DNA of 35,465 nucleotides from Rhodobacteraceae bacterium HLUCCA08 (GTDB lineage: Bacteria > Pseudomonadota > Alphaproteobacteria > Rhodobacterales > Rhodobacteraceae). The notes under the pieces are model-generated. The model saw only the letters and a list, made by a program, of their open reading frames with translations. It was not told where the DNA came from and searched no databases. Below are positions 24,216-33,736 of the stretch, in pieces. Position 1 is the stretch's first letter. Each line of letters opens with the position of its first letter. Made by a program: the position numbers and the translations under genes. Location of the stretch: positions 1-35,465 of the forward strand of contig LJSF01000002.1 in the NCBI GenBank assembly GCA_001314655.1, given 5' to 3'.

Positions 24216-26900
24216 ATGAACCCATCAGAGATTTCAGACGCGCTCAGCGGACTCGCCTCACAGCCCTATGATCTGGCCGAATTCCCCTTCGGCTTCGCCC
24301 TCGCGACGGGCAACACCCCCGCGACAATCGCCAAACTCCGGGGTGGCAGCTTTAACAAGTCGGACCTCCCCGGCGGCGTTCTGATGAACCAGAAGTTCCA
24401 TTTCGTCCCCGCGCTGCCCGGGATGGTCTCCGCCGCGCTGGACCAGCTCCGATCCAACAAGCGGACCGCGAAGCACAAGCCCGCGATCTTGATCGCCACC
24501 GACGGGGTCGACGTCGCCGCGGAGCATCCGAAATCCGGCGACACGCTGCACTGCGCGTTCTCCGAGCTCGGGGACCGGTTCGGGTTCTTCCTGCCGGCCG
24601 CGGGCAAGGAGCGGTACCGGGCCGCGGAGGAGAACCCGGTCGACGTCAAGGTCGCCGGAAAGCTCGCCAAGCTCTATGACGCGCTGATCCGGACCAATTC
24701 GGACTGGGCCGCCGAGGAGCGGCGCCACGACATGAACCAGCTGATGACCCGGCTCATCTTCTGCATGTTCGCCGAGGACGTGGGGATCTTCCCGGAGGAC
24801 CAGTTCAGCCGACTCCTGTTCACCCATTCCGGGGACCGGGGGGAGGATATGCGGGAGGCGTTGATCCACGCCTTCACCGCGATGAACACGCCCAAGGACC
24901 GGCGCGACGCGCTGCCCGCCTGGACCCGCGAGTTCGACTACGTGAACGGGGGGCTTTTCGCGGGCCCGGTCGACGCGCCCGTCTTCGACCGGGCCTCCGC
25001 AAGTTACCTGCGCGACGTCTGCGACGAGGACTGGAAGGGGATCAACCCGGACATCTTCGGGTCGATGATCCAGTCCGTCGCGAACACGGAACTCCGTTCC
25101 GAGCTAGGGATGCACTACACCTCCGTCCCGAACATCATGAAGGTGCTCGGGCCCCTGTTCCTCGATGAGCTGGACGAGGAGATTAACAAGGCTTGGGACC
25201 GGGAGCGCGGGCTGCGCCAAGTTCTGGATCGGGTCTCGAAGATCAGGGTCTTCGACCCGGCCTGCGGGTCCGGGAACTTCCTGGTGGTCGCCTACCGGGC
25301 GCTGCGCGAACGAGAGATTCGGATCCTGCGCCGGGTCTCGGACCTGACCGGCGGGGCCCAGACGGAGATGTGGTCCGTGGTCCCGATCTCGAACTTCTAT
25401 GGGATCGAGCTGACCGATTTCGGGGCGGAGACGGCGAAGCTGGCCCTCTTCATCGCTGAGTACCAGGCGAATGCGCTCTTCAAGGAGGCGTTCGGGCGCA
25501 AGCCGGCGGACCTGCCGCTCCGGGACGCGGCGAACATCGTCTGTGATAACGCGCTCCGCGTTGACTGGGAGACAGTCTGTCCAGTCCCGGAGGACGGGGG
25601 AGAGGTGTTTATCGCCGGGAACCCGCCGTTCCTCGGGAAAGCTCAGCAGGACGCGGATCAGAAAGCCGACAAGGACTTCGTGTTTTCCGAGGTGACCAAG
25701 AAATACAAGGCTTTCGATTACGTGGCGGGCTGGTTCTACAAGGCCGGTCGCTACCTTGAGGGGCACAACGCCCGGGCCGCCTTAGTGTCCACCAACTCAA
25801 TCGTGCAGGGGGACGCCGTTTCATCGATCTGGCCACTCGTTTTAGGAACCGATCGAGAGATTTTCTTCGCGCACCGGACCTTCAAGTGGCGCAACAACGC
25901 CTCGGCAAATGCGGCGGTCATGTGTGTCATCGTCGGGATCCGGAATCAGTCCGCCGCTCCCAAGACTCTGATCGACGGGGACCTGAGCTTTGCAGCCGCG
26001 AACATCAATGCCTACCTGCTCGACGCGCCTAATCTTGCGGTGACCCGCCAGAGCGGCTCGATGTTCGGACTTCCGGACATGCAGTTCGGGAATATGCCCT
26101 ATGATGCGGGCAATCTGCTGATGACGCGGGAAGAGCGTGAACATCTCCTCGATGATCACCCGGAGGCCGCGCCATTCGTTCGACGATTTGTGGGCTCGCA
26201 GGAACTGATCAAGGGGATCGACCGGTTCTGCCTGTGGATTGACGATGACCGTCTGGAAGAGGCGATAGCGATCCCCGGTATTGCGCGGAAGATCGAGGCG
26301 ACCCGAATGGCGCGTCTGGATATGAAAGACGTCGCCGGACAAGCGCTCGCGGATCGTCCGCACCAGTTTCGGGAGCACTATGCACCCGAAGGACATGCTT
26401 TTTTGGTCCCTGGGGTTTCATCGGAACGACGGCCCTACCTCCCGATTGACCGGGTGAGCGCAGACACCATCGCCTCCAACCTGAACTTCGCCCTCTACGA
26501 CGCCCCCGACTGGTGCATGGCCCTGATCGCCTCGCGCCTTCATCTGGTTTGGATCGGGACTGTCTGCGGCAAGCTGAAGTCCGACTTCCGCTACTCCAAC
26601 ACTCTCGGCTGGAACACCTTCCCGGTCCCGAACTTCACCGAGGACCAGCTCGCCGCGCTGACGAAATCCGCGATGGCGATCCTGCGCTGCCGCTATCAGC
26701 ACTACCCGGCCCCGATCGCGGAGCTCTACGACCCGGACAAGATGCCAGATGACCTGCGCGCCGCCCACAAGGCGAACGATGACCTCCTGGAGAGCATGTA
26801 TATCGGCCGGCCGTTCCGGAACGACACGGAGCGGCTGGAGCACCTGTTCAAGCTTTACGCCGCCCGCGTGAAGAAGCTCAAGAAAGTGAGGGCCGCCTGA
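24216..26900 (+). CDS. MmeI-like adenine-specific DNA methyltransferase
   Basis: This 894-residue protein follows the MmeI (type IIL) order: an N-terminal region, a helical connector with FAEDVGIF (185-192), a methyltransferase domain with motif I FDPACGSGNF (346-355) and motif IV NPPF (469-472, the N6-adenine type), a recognition part (about 500-780) and the C-terminal hallmark GKLKSDFRYSN (about 784-794) with WNTFPVP. It should methylate adenine at a specific site using S-adenosylmethionine. In the N-terminus I do not see the D and ExK nuclease motif of MmeI, so cleavage is probably done by the downstream genes. It overlaps the helicase gene by one base (TGATG). Base use changes within the gene at about 25640-26450. 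Whether it only protects host DNA or also recruits the helicase is open. Confidence 0.9.
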   Translation: MNPSEISDALSGLASQPYDLAEFPFGFALATGNTPATIAKLRGGSFNKSDLPGGVLMNQKFHFVPALPGMVSAALDQLRSNKRTAKHKPAILIATDGVDVAAEHPKSGDTLHCAFSELGDRFGFFLPAAGKERYRAAEENPVDVKVAGKLAKLYDALIRTNSDWAAEERRHDMNQLMTRLIFCMFAEDVGIFPEDQFSRLLFTHSGDRGEDMREALIHAFTAMNTPKDRRDALPAWTREFDYVNGGLFAGPVDAPVFDRASASYLRDVCDEDWKGINPDIFGSMIQSVANTELRSELGMHYTSVPNIMKVLGPLFLDELDEEINKAWDRERGLRQVLDRVSKIRVFDPACGSGNFLVVAYRALREREIRILRRVSDLTGGAQTEMWSVVPISNFYGIELTDFGAETAKLALFIAEYQANALFKEAFGRKPADLPLRDAANIVCDNALRVDWETVCPVPEDGGEVFIAGNPPFLGKAQQDADQKADKDFVFSEVTKKYKAFDYVAGWFYKAGRYLEGHNARAALVSTNSIVQGDAVSSIWPLVLGTDREIFFAHRTFKWRNNASANAAVMCVIVGIRNQSAAPKTLIDGDLSFAAANINAYLLDAPNLAVTRQSGSMFGLPDMQFGNMPYDAGNLLMTREEREHLLDDHPEAAPFVRRFVGSQELIKGIDRFCLWIDDDRLEEAIAIPGIARKIEATRMARLDMKDVAGQALADRPHQFREHYAPEGHAFLVPGVSSERRPYLPIDRVSADTIASNLNFALYDAPDWCMALIASRLHLVWIGTVCGKLKSDFRYSNTLGWNTFPVPNFTEDQLAALTKSAMAILRCRYQHYPAPIAELYDPDKMPDDLRAAHKANDDLLESMYIGRPFRNDTERLEHLFKLYAARVKKLKKVRAA

Positions 26901-28978
26901 TGTCCGATTTCATCCGCGTCACCTACGGCCAGACCGGCAAGACCCAGGCCCCGAACGCGATGGGGATGCGCCCCATGCAGGCCCGGGTCTATGAGGCCCG
27001 CGCCGCCCAGTTCATCCTCCTGAAGGCGCCCCCGGCGGCGGGGAAATCCCGTGCGCTGATGTTCGTGGCGCTGGACAAGCTGGAGAACCAGGGGGTCGGC
27101 AAGGCCATCGTCTGCGTCCCCGAAACCTCGATCGGGGCCTCGTTCCGGTCCACCGACCTCACCTCTTACGGGTTTTTCGCGGACTGGGAGGTCCAGCCCC
27201 GCTGGAACCTCTGCCTCAACGGGGCCGAGGACGGGGCAACCGCGCGCAAGGTGCGCGCCGTGAAGGAGTTCATGGCGTCCGAGGACCGGGTCCTGGTCTG
27301 CACCCACGCCACCTTTAGGTTCGCCTTTGACGAGATCGCGGAAGATGAGGGTACAGCCGCGTTTGATAACTGCCTGATCGCGATCGACGAGTTCCACCAT
27401 GTCAGCGCCGGAGATGATAACCGGCTCGGAGAGATCCTGCGCCGTATCCTGAACCGGGGCTACGCGCATGTGATGGCGATGACCGGGTCCTATTTCCGGG
27501 GCGACAGCATCCCGGTCTTGCGCCCGGAGGACGAGGCCCTGTTCCGGTCCATCACCTACAGCTACTACGAGCAGCTGGACGGGTACCGGTTCCTCAAGAG
27601 CCTCGGGATCTCCTACAGCTTCTACCGGGACACCTATATCAGCGCGATCCCGGAGGTGCTGAACCCGGACCTGAAGACGATCATCCACATCCCGCACCGC
27701 GGCTCCGCGGAGGCCTATGACGTCAAGCAGGCGGAGGTGGGCGCGATCCTGCACGCGCTCGGCGAGGTGATCGGCAAGGAGGCGGAGACCGGGTTCGACC
27801 TGGTCCGGCTCCCCACCGGCCGGGTCCTGAAGGTGGCGGACCTCGTTGATGACGGGCCGGAACGGGACCGGGTCAAGGCGTCGCTGAACCGGGAGATGCT
27901 CGGGCCGGACGGGAAGCGGGACGATGAGGCGGACCGGGCGAAGGTGGACCTGATCATAGCGCTCGGGATGGCGAAGGAGGGGTTCGACTGGGTCTGGTGC
28001 GAGCACGCGCTCACGATCGGGTATCGGTCCTCCCTGACGGAGATCGTGCAGATCATCGGCCGGGCCACTCGGGACGCGCCCGGCAAGCGCCACGCCCAGT
28101 TCACCAACCTGGTGGCGGAGCCCGGAGTCGAGACCGGGGTGGTCACGGACGCGGTCAACGACATGCTGAAGGCGATCTCCGGGGCGCTCCTGATGGAGCA
28201 GGTCCTGCAGCCAAACTTCAAATTCTATCGGCGCGAGGAGGGGGACACCCGCCCGCCTGTCGAGGTGGACGGTGAGGGGAAGGTCCATATCGGGATCGGG
28301 GGGCTGATGGCCCCGCCGACGGACCGGGCGCGCGAGATCGTCGAGAATGACATGCACGAGCTGGTCGCGAAGGCATGCCAGCGGATGGACCGGAGCACGG
28401 TCGCGGATGACGTGGCCCCCGAGGTGGCGACCCAGATGGTCCTGACGGACATCATCGAGCGGAGCTACGAGAACCTGACCCCGGACGAGACGGAGGCGGT
28501 CCGGCAGGACCTGGCCGCCCGGATGAACCTCGCCGCGATCGCCCGGAAGATGGCCGAGCAGGAGCTGGAGACGGGGGAGGAGGACGCCGGCGGTGACACG
28601 GGCGGGCCGGAGGAGAAGGACGCGCCGGACGCGCTGAACCTGATCCGGATGGTGAAGAAGTTCATCAACGTGCAGGAGCTGGACATCGACCTGATCGACT
28701 CGATCAACCCGTTCCGGGAGGGGTTCGACGTCGCCTCCAAGGCGCTCGACACGCCCCTTCTTCAGCAGATCCAGTCCGCGATGGTGGCCCAACGCATCCA
28801 GATGACGGAGGAGGAGGCGCTGGTCCTCTGGCCCCGCATCAAGCGGTTCACGACGCAGGAGGGGCGCCCTCCGAACCCGAACTCCCCGGACGATCTGGAG
28901 CGGCGGCTCGCAGAGGCGCATGCCTACATCCGGACCAAGAAGGCGGAGCGGTTGCGCGTCGCGCAGGGAGGGGCATGA
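26900..28978 (+). CDS. Superfamily 2 DEAD/DEAH-type helicase of a restriction-like cassette
   Basis: This 692-residue protein has a full SF2 motor resembling the Res subunits of type I and III enzymes: a Q-like motif (MRPMQARVYEA), Walker A APPAAGKS (43-50), motif II DEFH (163-166), motif III TGS (195-197), motif V with MAKEGFDWVW, and motif VI QIIGRATRD (384-392). The 300 residues after the motor are helical, acidic and unlike any domain I recognise, and contain no nuclease motif. It probably translocates along DNA and brings a nuclease to its target. The start overlaps the methyltransferase stop, and the GIY-YIG gene follows after three bases, so the three are one operon. Confidence 0.9.
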   Translation: MSDFIRVTYGQTGKTQAPNAMGMRPMQARVYEARAAQFILLKAPPAAGKSRALMFVALDKLENQGVGKAIVCVPETSIGASFRSTDLTSYGFFADWEVQPRWNLCLNGAEDGATARKVRAVKEFMASEDRVLVCTHATFRFAFDEIAEDEGTAAFDNCLIAIDEFHHVSAGDDNRLGEILRRILNRGYAHVMAMTGSYFRGDSIPVLRPEDEALFRSITYSYYEQLDGYRFLKSLGISYSFYRDTYISAIPEVLNPDLKTIIHIPHRGSAEAYDVKQAEVGAILHALGEVIGKEAETGFDLVRLPTGRVLKVADLVDDGPERDRVKASLNREMLGPDGKRDDEADRAKVDLIIALGMAKEGFDWVWCEHALTIGYRSSLTEIVQIIGRATRDAPGKRHAQFTNLVAEPGVETGVVTDAVNDMLKAISGALLMEQVLQPNFKFYRREEGDTRPPVEVDGEGKVHIGIGGLMAPPTDRAREIVENDMHELVAKACQRMDRSTVADDVAPEVATQMVLTDIIERSYENLTPDETEAVRQDLAARMNLAAIARKMAEQELETGEEDAGGDTGGPEEKDAPDALNLIRMVKKFINVQELDIDLIDSINPFREGFDVASKALDTPLLQQIQSAMVAQRIQMTEEEALVLWPRIKRFTTQEGRPPNPNSPDDLERRLAEAHAYIRTKKAERLRVAQGGA

Positions 28979-28981
28979 CGC

Positions 28982-30226
28982 ATGGCCCGGTACCGGTCGA
29001 TCGACGAGATCCTCGCGGAGGAGGACGAGCTGGGGCTTCTGGACGTGAAGATCCGGCCCCGGGCCGCCCGGGCCCCGGAGCGGGAGCGGGACGCGCAGCT
29101 GGTCGAGGAGGCGAACCGGTTCTTTGACCAGCACGGCCGAGTCCCGAGCCCGGAAGCGCCCGACCATGAGGAAATGCGCCTCGGGATCATCTGGGAGAAG
29201 CTGGCCCGGAAAGGGCCCGACGAGGAGCTCGCGGAGCTCGACCGGAACGGGCTCCTGTCCGGGGAGGCGTTCGATCTGCGGCCTGAGCCCGCCGCCCCAG
29301 AACGTGACTGGCGGGACGAGCCGGACGATGATGAGGTCCCGACCTCTTTGGACGACATCTTCGACGATGATGAGCTGGAGGTCTCGGACGCCTTCACGAC
29401 GATCAGTCATGTGACCCCGGCGGAGGACCGGCTGGTCCCGGATCACCGGGCAGAGTTCTACCCCTGTTACGATTTCGACCGGTTCCGGGAGATGTTCGAG
29501 CGTGCCCAAGCCGCGCTCGAGGCGGGGGAGCGGGAGGTGCGCCCGATCAACCACAACGAGGAGGTCCGGGTCGATGAGGGATCCCTCTTTATCCGCAAGG
29601 GGCTCCTGACCTACGTGGCGGAGAAGGCGGAGATGACAGCGCGGGCCGGCAAGCGCGACCATAGACTACGGATCATCTTCTCAAACGGGACCGAGAGCGA
29701 TCCACTCCTGTCCTCCTTCCGCAAGGCGCTGGCGGATGATCCCACCGCGCGCGCGGTCCATCGGCACGGGCTCGGCCCGCTGGACCCGGAGTACGAGGTG
29801 GACCGGCTCGACCTGACCGGGACCGTTTACGTGGTGCGCAGTCGGTCCAAGGAGCCCCAGATCGCTGAGGTACGGGACATCCTCCTCAAGATAGGGGTCA
29901 CCACACAGGAGGTTAGGCGCCGGGTGGCGGACGCCCGCAACGACCCAACCTTCCTGCTCGCCCCGGTTGAGTTGGTCGCGACTTATGATCTGGTGAACCT
30001 GTCATGGCGCAAGGTGGAACAGCTCCTGCATCGGTTCTTTGACGCGGCCCGGCCGCGCGACCTGTGGATCACGGACCGGTTCGGCCGTAAGGTTTATCCC
30101 CGCGAGTGGTTTTACGTGCTGCCCGAGCACGTGAGCCGGGCCGTGCAAGCGATCAAGGACGGGACCCTGCATGAACTGGAGTATGACCCGGAGACCCAGC
30201 ATATCCGGAGTAAAATCGACAAGTGA
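28982..30226 (+). CDS. GIY-YIG nuclease family protein (MUG113-like)
   Basis: This 414-residue protein has a C-terminal GIY-YIG domain (about 280-380): VYVVRSRS in place of GIY, KIGVT (303-307) in place of YIG, the arginine-rich helix VRRRVADAR, and Glu346 in KVEQLLHRFF as the probable metal ligand. The form is that of the MUG113/T5orf172 branch. The N-terminal 270 residues have no named domain; they include RSIDEILAEEDELGLLD and a strongly acidic stretch (about 110-135, DDIFDDDELE). It is likely the nuclease of the cassette, with the helicase supplying motion and the methyltransferase protecting self DNA. That division of labour is inferred from operon structure. Confidence 0.85.
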   Translation: MARYRSIDEILAEEDELGLLDVKIRPRAARAPERERDAQLVEEANRFFDQHGRVPSPEAPDHEEMRLGIIWEKLARKGPDEELAELDRNGLLSGEAFDLRPEPAAPERDWRDEPDDDEVPTSLDDIFDDDELEVSDAFTTISHVTPAEDRLVPDHRAEFYPCYDFDRFREMFERAQAALEAGEREVRPINHNEEVRVDEGSLFIRKGLLTYVAEKAEMTARAGKRDHRLRIIFSNGTESDPLLSSFRKALADDPTARAVHRHGLGPLDPEYEVDRLDLTGTVYVVRSRSKEPQIAEVRDILLKIGVTTQEVRRRVADARNDPTFLLAPVELVATYDLVNLSWRKVEQLLHRFFDAARPRDLWITDRFGRKVYPREWFYVLPEHVSRAVQAIKDGTLHELEYDPETQHIRSKIDK

Positions 30227-30235
30227 ACATAAAGA

Positions 30236-30248
30236 TAGCTTCTAGCTA
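30236..30248. terminator. Weak hairpin between two convergent operons
   Basis: TAGCT (30236-30240) and AGCTA (30244-30248) form a five-base stem in the 28-base gap between the GIY-YIG gene and the convergent helicase gene. No strong T run follows on either strand, so termination here is only a possibility. Confidence 0.25.
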
Positions 30249-30254
30249 AAGTCC

Positions 30255-32423
30255 TCACGAAATCAGCCGCTCTGACAAGCTGCGCAGGCAACTCAGATCG
30301 AGCCTCGAAGAACACGCGTCGAGAGCCAGCAATTCGTGGCCAAGATACTGATGGAACTTTTCCGAAACAAGGTTTCCAGCGCCAGCGAAGATATCGCACG
30401 CAGCTCCTGCTGAAACCCCTCCAAGCACCGCTCGAAGATTTGGAGATTCATCACCGGCTTCGACGAGCAAGAAGCCGTCGTGCTGCTCGACTGAAAACCC
30501 CTCACTTCTAAGTGCGAGCGCCAAGGTTGATGTCTTCACCGTCCCAACCCGCGTTGCGATGATCGATGTGTGCTCCCCGAGACTACGGATGTTCATGGTT
30601 TGAAACCCGAGTTGGTCATAATTGGCCCGCGCTTCTTCCAGCAACACTAGGGAAACGGAGTCCATGTAGGCCGGACTGGCATCTCCCTCGAGCACGGCGA
30701 ACATCCGCTCAATCACCTTGTCATGAATGTCACCTGCATCGCCGCCAAAGACGGGAGGCACACCGGCCTTCGCGGGCTTGACGACGATGACCTTTTCACG
30801 ATCATGGATTTCTTGAACAACCCAACGCCGCCCGGAAAAAATCAACAGCATCCCAGGAGCAAGAACATTGTCGATCGGCAAGGTTCCAAGATCCCGCCCA
30901 TCTGCGACCAACCGGTATTCCTCAGGTGTCTGGAACACCGCATAGAAGCTGTAATGCTCGACCAGCTTTTCGCCTGTCGGTCCCAAGAGTAACAGCCCAC
31001 TTGCGGCCTGTTCGATCAAGCCGGTTTCAGGATGACCGATTGCACGCAACACATCTGCGAAGACGTCTGTTGTGACCTTTCGAAAGGGGCCTTCACGGCA
31101 GAGCACGTTGTAGACCACTCTTGCAGACGCGCCGCCGCGCTGCGCTATGACTGACAGTATCTGATGGACGAGCGTTGAGAGATGAAGCGCCTGAGGTTTT
31201 GGCGGTTCGCACCAGCCTTCAAGCAGGAGGTCTATCATCGCGATGGACCTGATCAGGCCGAGGCGAAGGCGATCCACGAAACTGCTCTCCGGCGTCAGTT
31301 TGGCTTCGACAGCGTACTGCCTCAGAATGGCCGGTTGTCCTTCACGCCGGCCTGACCGGCCAAGCCGTTGTCGCAATGCCGCGACGCTGAATGGCGCGCC
31401 GATTTGAGCCACGCAGGTCACGTCACCGATGTCGATTCCAAGCTCGAGCGTCGACGTGCAAACGGCGGTTGTCGGCTTTGCGGCGTCTTTTAAGCGGCGC
31501 TCCACAAAATCGCGATGCTCGCGGGAGAGGCTCGCGTGGTGGGGATAGAATTCCTGTGGCAGGTGTTCCCGTTCGCAAAGCTCCCGCAACCGATCTGCGT
31601 AGATCTCGACCCGTTGGCGAGCTCCGGCGAAGACCAGGTTGTCGCTGCCTCGAAGATGCTTGAACAGATGAGCTGCGATGGCGTCCGTTGCGGATGGGCT
31701 GTTTTCATCTTCATCGCCTGAGAGGTAACCGCGAAGCTGAAGCCTCAATTCAGCCTCGCCGCCATCTGCTTCGATCAGCTGGACAGAGCTTGCTGCGTCA
31801 GGGCGAAGATAGGCCCTGGCGAGGTCCATGTCGCCCAATGTCGCTGACAGACCTATCCGACGGATTGGGCGCTTAATCGCAAGCTCGAGCCGTGTGAGCA
31901 ATGAACGCAGCTGGACACCGCGTTCGCTATCCAGAACTGTGTGCAGCTCGTCGATCACGACCGCCCGCGTGGCCCCAAACAGCCGGGCAATTTCCAAACC
32001 GCGACGAATGAAAAGCGCCTCAAGGGACTCTGGGGTTATCAGAAGGATCCCTTTTGGAGATTTCAACGCGCGCGTTTTGATCGATTGCGAGACATCTCCG
32101 TGCCAGGGAACAACCGGAAGCTCTGCTTCCTGGCAGATGCCCTCCAGCCGCGTGGCTTGGTCCGTGATCAGAGCTTTCAGTGGACCGATGTAGAGCAGGT
32201 CGAAGCCGGTGCCGTCGAACGGCTCGTCAAGCACCTGTGAAATTAACGGCAGGAACGCCGCCTCGGTCTTTCCGCCCGCCGTGGACGCCGCAACGATCAA
32301 ATCGGCGTTGGTCTCGTAGATCGTCCGGATGGATCGCGCCTGGATGTCGCGAAGTTCGCGCCATCCTTTCTGGCGTATCCATTTCTGCACAGGCCTCGCC
32401 AGTCTGTCGAACGCACTGCTCAT
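30255..32423 (-). CDS. sngC: Shango-like helicase SngC (Lhr-type SF2)
   Basis: This 722-residue protein has a complete Lhr-like SF2 helicase core: LRDIQARSI (Q motif), Walker A STAGGKTEAAF, motif II VVIDELHTVL, motif III SATLGD, motif V TSTLELGIDIGDV and motif VI QRLGRSGRREG. After the core is an Lhr-type tail region. In the Shango antiphage system a TerB protein, a DUF2791 ATPase and a helicase are encoded together in this order (established knowledge). This gene follows sngB by five bases, and its stop lies 28 bases from the convergent GIY-YIG gene. The gene itself looks intact. Confidence 0.88.
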   Translation of the reverse strand: MSSAFDRLARPVQKWIRQKGWRELRDIQARSIRTIYETNADLIVAASTAGGKTEAAFLPLISQVLDEPFDGTGFDLLYIGPLKALITDQATRLEGICQEAELPVVPWHGDVSQSIKTRALKSPKGILLITPESLEALFIRRGLEIARLFGATRAVVIDELHTVLDSERGVQLRSLLTRLELAIKRPIRRIGLSATLGDMDLARAYLRPDAASSVQLIEADGGEAELRLQLRGYLSGDEDENSPSATDAIAAHLFKHLRGSDNLVFAGARQRVEIYADRLRELCEREHLPQEFYPHHASLSREHRDFVERRLKDAAKPTTAVCTSTLELGIDIGDVTCVAQIGAPFSVAALRQRLGRSGRREGQPAILRQYAVEAKLTPESSFVDRLRLGLIRSIAMIDLLLEGWCEPPKPQALHLSTLVHQILSVIAQRGGASARVVYNVLCREGPFRKVTTDVFADVLRAIGHPETGLIEQAASGLLLLGPTGEKLVEHYSFYAVFQTPEEYRLVADGRDLGTLPIDNVLAPGMLLIFSGRRWVVQEIHDREKVIVVKPAKAGVPPVFGGDAGDIHDKVIERMFAVLEGDASPAYMDSVSLVLLEEARANYDQLGFQTMNIRSLGEHTSIIATRVGTVKTSTLALALRSEGFSVEQHDGFLLVEAGDESPNLRAVLGGVSAGAACDIFAGAGNLVSEKFHQYLGHELLALDACSSRLDLSCLRSLSERLIS

Positions 32424-32428
32424 CGGCG

Positions 32429-33736
32429 TCAGAGCTTGAAGCTGATCAGATCATCGTCACCGGGGTCTTGGGCGCCAGTCGACTCGTCTACCTCGGTCAT
32501 GTCTTCGCCGAGGTCTTCGGACACCTCGATCTTTTCGATCAGATCACTCCACTCGACGCCGGGGTTCTGCTCGAGCACGGAAAGCAGGTTCACGAAGGCC
32601 GTCACCGTATTGCGCGGCGTGCGGAAGTAAGCTTCACCGATCCGGTCCGAACAATGCGCCATAAAGGCCTCGAGCGCGACATCCGGCAAAGCAGCGGCTT
32701 CGTCCTGCATGATCCGCCGGACATTGGCCAGAAGAACGAAAAGGTCTTCCGGGGTCAGGCTGGCCAGCCGGACAACTGGTCCTGAAAGATCGACCAATCC
32801 GTCTCGCGCGAAGGTGTTCTCGGCCAAACGCGATTGAAGGGCTTCGTAGCTGTAGAGCCCTCGACGGGTGTTCATCAGAAACTCCGGGGTCCCGCCCATA
32901 AGAAATCCGAGGTTCTCGGCACTGCCCTGCAGCACATCATTCAGGATCCGGAGGATCTGTTCGTAGTTCGCATTGCGGGCCTGCGACGAGGTGAGCTTGT
33001 AGAGGTTCACCATCTCGTCGAGGCCGACCAGCAATCCTTTGTAGCCGGCCTCGCACACAAATGCCGACATCAGCTTCAGATGGTCGTAGACACTGGCGTC
33101 GTCGATGATCGTTCGCACACCAAGCGCCTTGCGCGCGTCGGTGCGTGTCGCGAACTCGCCGCGCAGCCATCTCAGGGCTGCGGATTTCAACTCGTCGTCG
33201 CCGGTCTCATGGCCTTCCCAATACCGACGGATGACTTCAGCGAACTCAAACCCCCCAGTAAGCTCTTCAAAGTGGCCAAGGCGTTCACGAATGACAGACC
33301 CTGTTGGCAAATCCCGTTCTTCGGCATCTCGGTGAGCCTGGCTGACAAACCTCTCCACCACGCTAGCCAACGCCCCACCATCGGGCTTTGTCCGCGTCGA
33401 GAGGTTTCGGGCCATCTCGGCATACAGCCCCCGAGCTTGTCCGCCGGTCGCGTGAATGCGCCGATCTGGCGCCAGATCAGCGAACATCACGACCAGGCCT
33501 TTCTCCAGAGCCACAAGGCGGATCAGGTTCATGAAGAACGTCTTGCCCGATCCGTACTCCCCAATGATGAACCGGATCGCCGATCCGCCATCGGATATCC
33601 GGTCCATGTCCTTGACGAGCTCTTCAATCTCTCGGACGCGGCCAACCTGGATATGGCGCAAACCGAGCTTGGGCACGACCCCGGCCCGAAGCGCCTGTAC
33701 GATTGCATCGCGTTCACGTGGTTTCAACTTAGACAT
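32429..33736 (-). CDS. sngB: Shango-like ATPase SngB (BrxD/DUF2791 family)
   Basis: This 435-residue protein begins KLKPRERDAIVQALR and carries a P-loop GEYGSGKTFFMNLI, with VMFADLAPDRRIHATGG and GLLVGLDEMVNLYKL (Walker-B-like) further on, then QSRLAENTF and VRLASLTPEDLFVLL. This is the pattern of BrxD-like P-loop ATPases found in BREX and in Shango. ATG 33736 is chosen because GGAGGG precedes it and it overlaps the sngA stop; an upstream in-frame start would add five residues. It probably couples ATP hydrolysis to the adjacent TerB protein and helicase. Confidence 0.88.
   Translation of the reverse strand: MSKLKPRERDAIVQALRAGVVPKLGLRHIQVGRVREIEELVKDMDRISDGGSAIRFIIGEYGSGKTFFMNLIRLVALEKGLVVMFADLAPDRRIHATGGQARGLYAEMARNLSTRTKPDGGALASVVERFVSQAHRDAEERDLPTGSVIRERLGHFEELTGGFEFAEVIRRYWEGHETGDDELKSAALRWLRGEFATRTDARKALGVRTIIDDASVYDHLKLMSAFVCEAGYKGLLVGLDEMVNLYKLTSSQARNANYEQILRILNDVLQGSAENLGFLMGGTPEFLMNTRRGLYSYEALQSRLAENTFARDGLVDLSGPVVRLASLTPEDLFVLLANVRRIMQDEAAALPDVALEAFMAHCSDRIGEAYFRTPRNTVTAFVNLLSVLEQNPGVEWSDLIEKIEVSEDLGEDMTEVDESTGAQDPGDDDLISFKL

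Noticed and set aside
26855-29662. A 935-codon open frame on the minus strand opposite the helicase and GIY-YIG genes
   Set aside because: It is a by-product of high-GC coding on the other strand: Arg-, Leu- and Pro-rich, without motifs, while the plus-strand genes carry full helicase and nuclease motifs.
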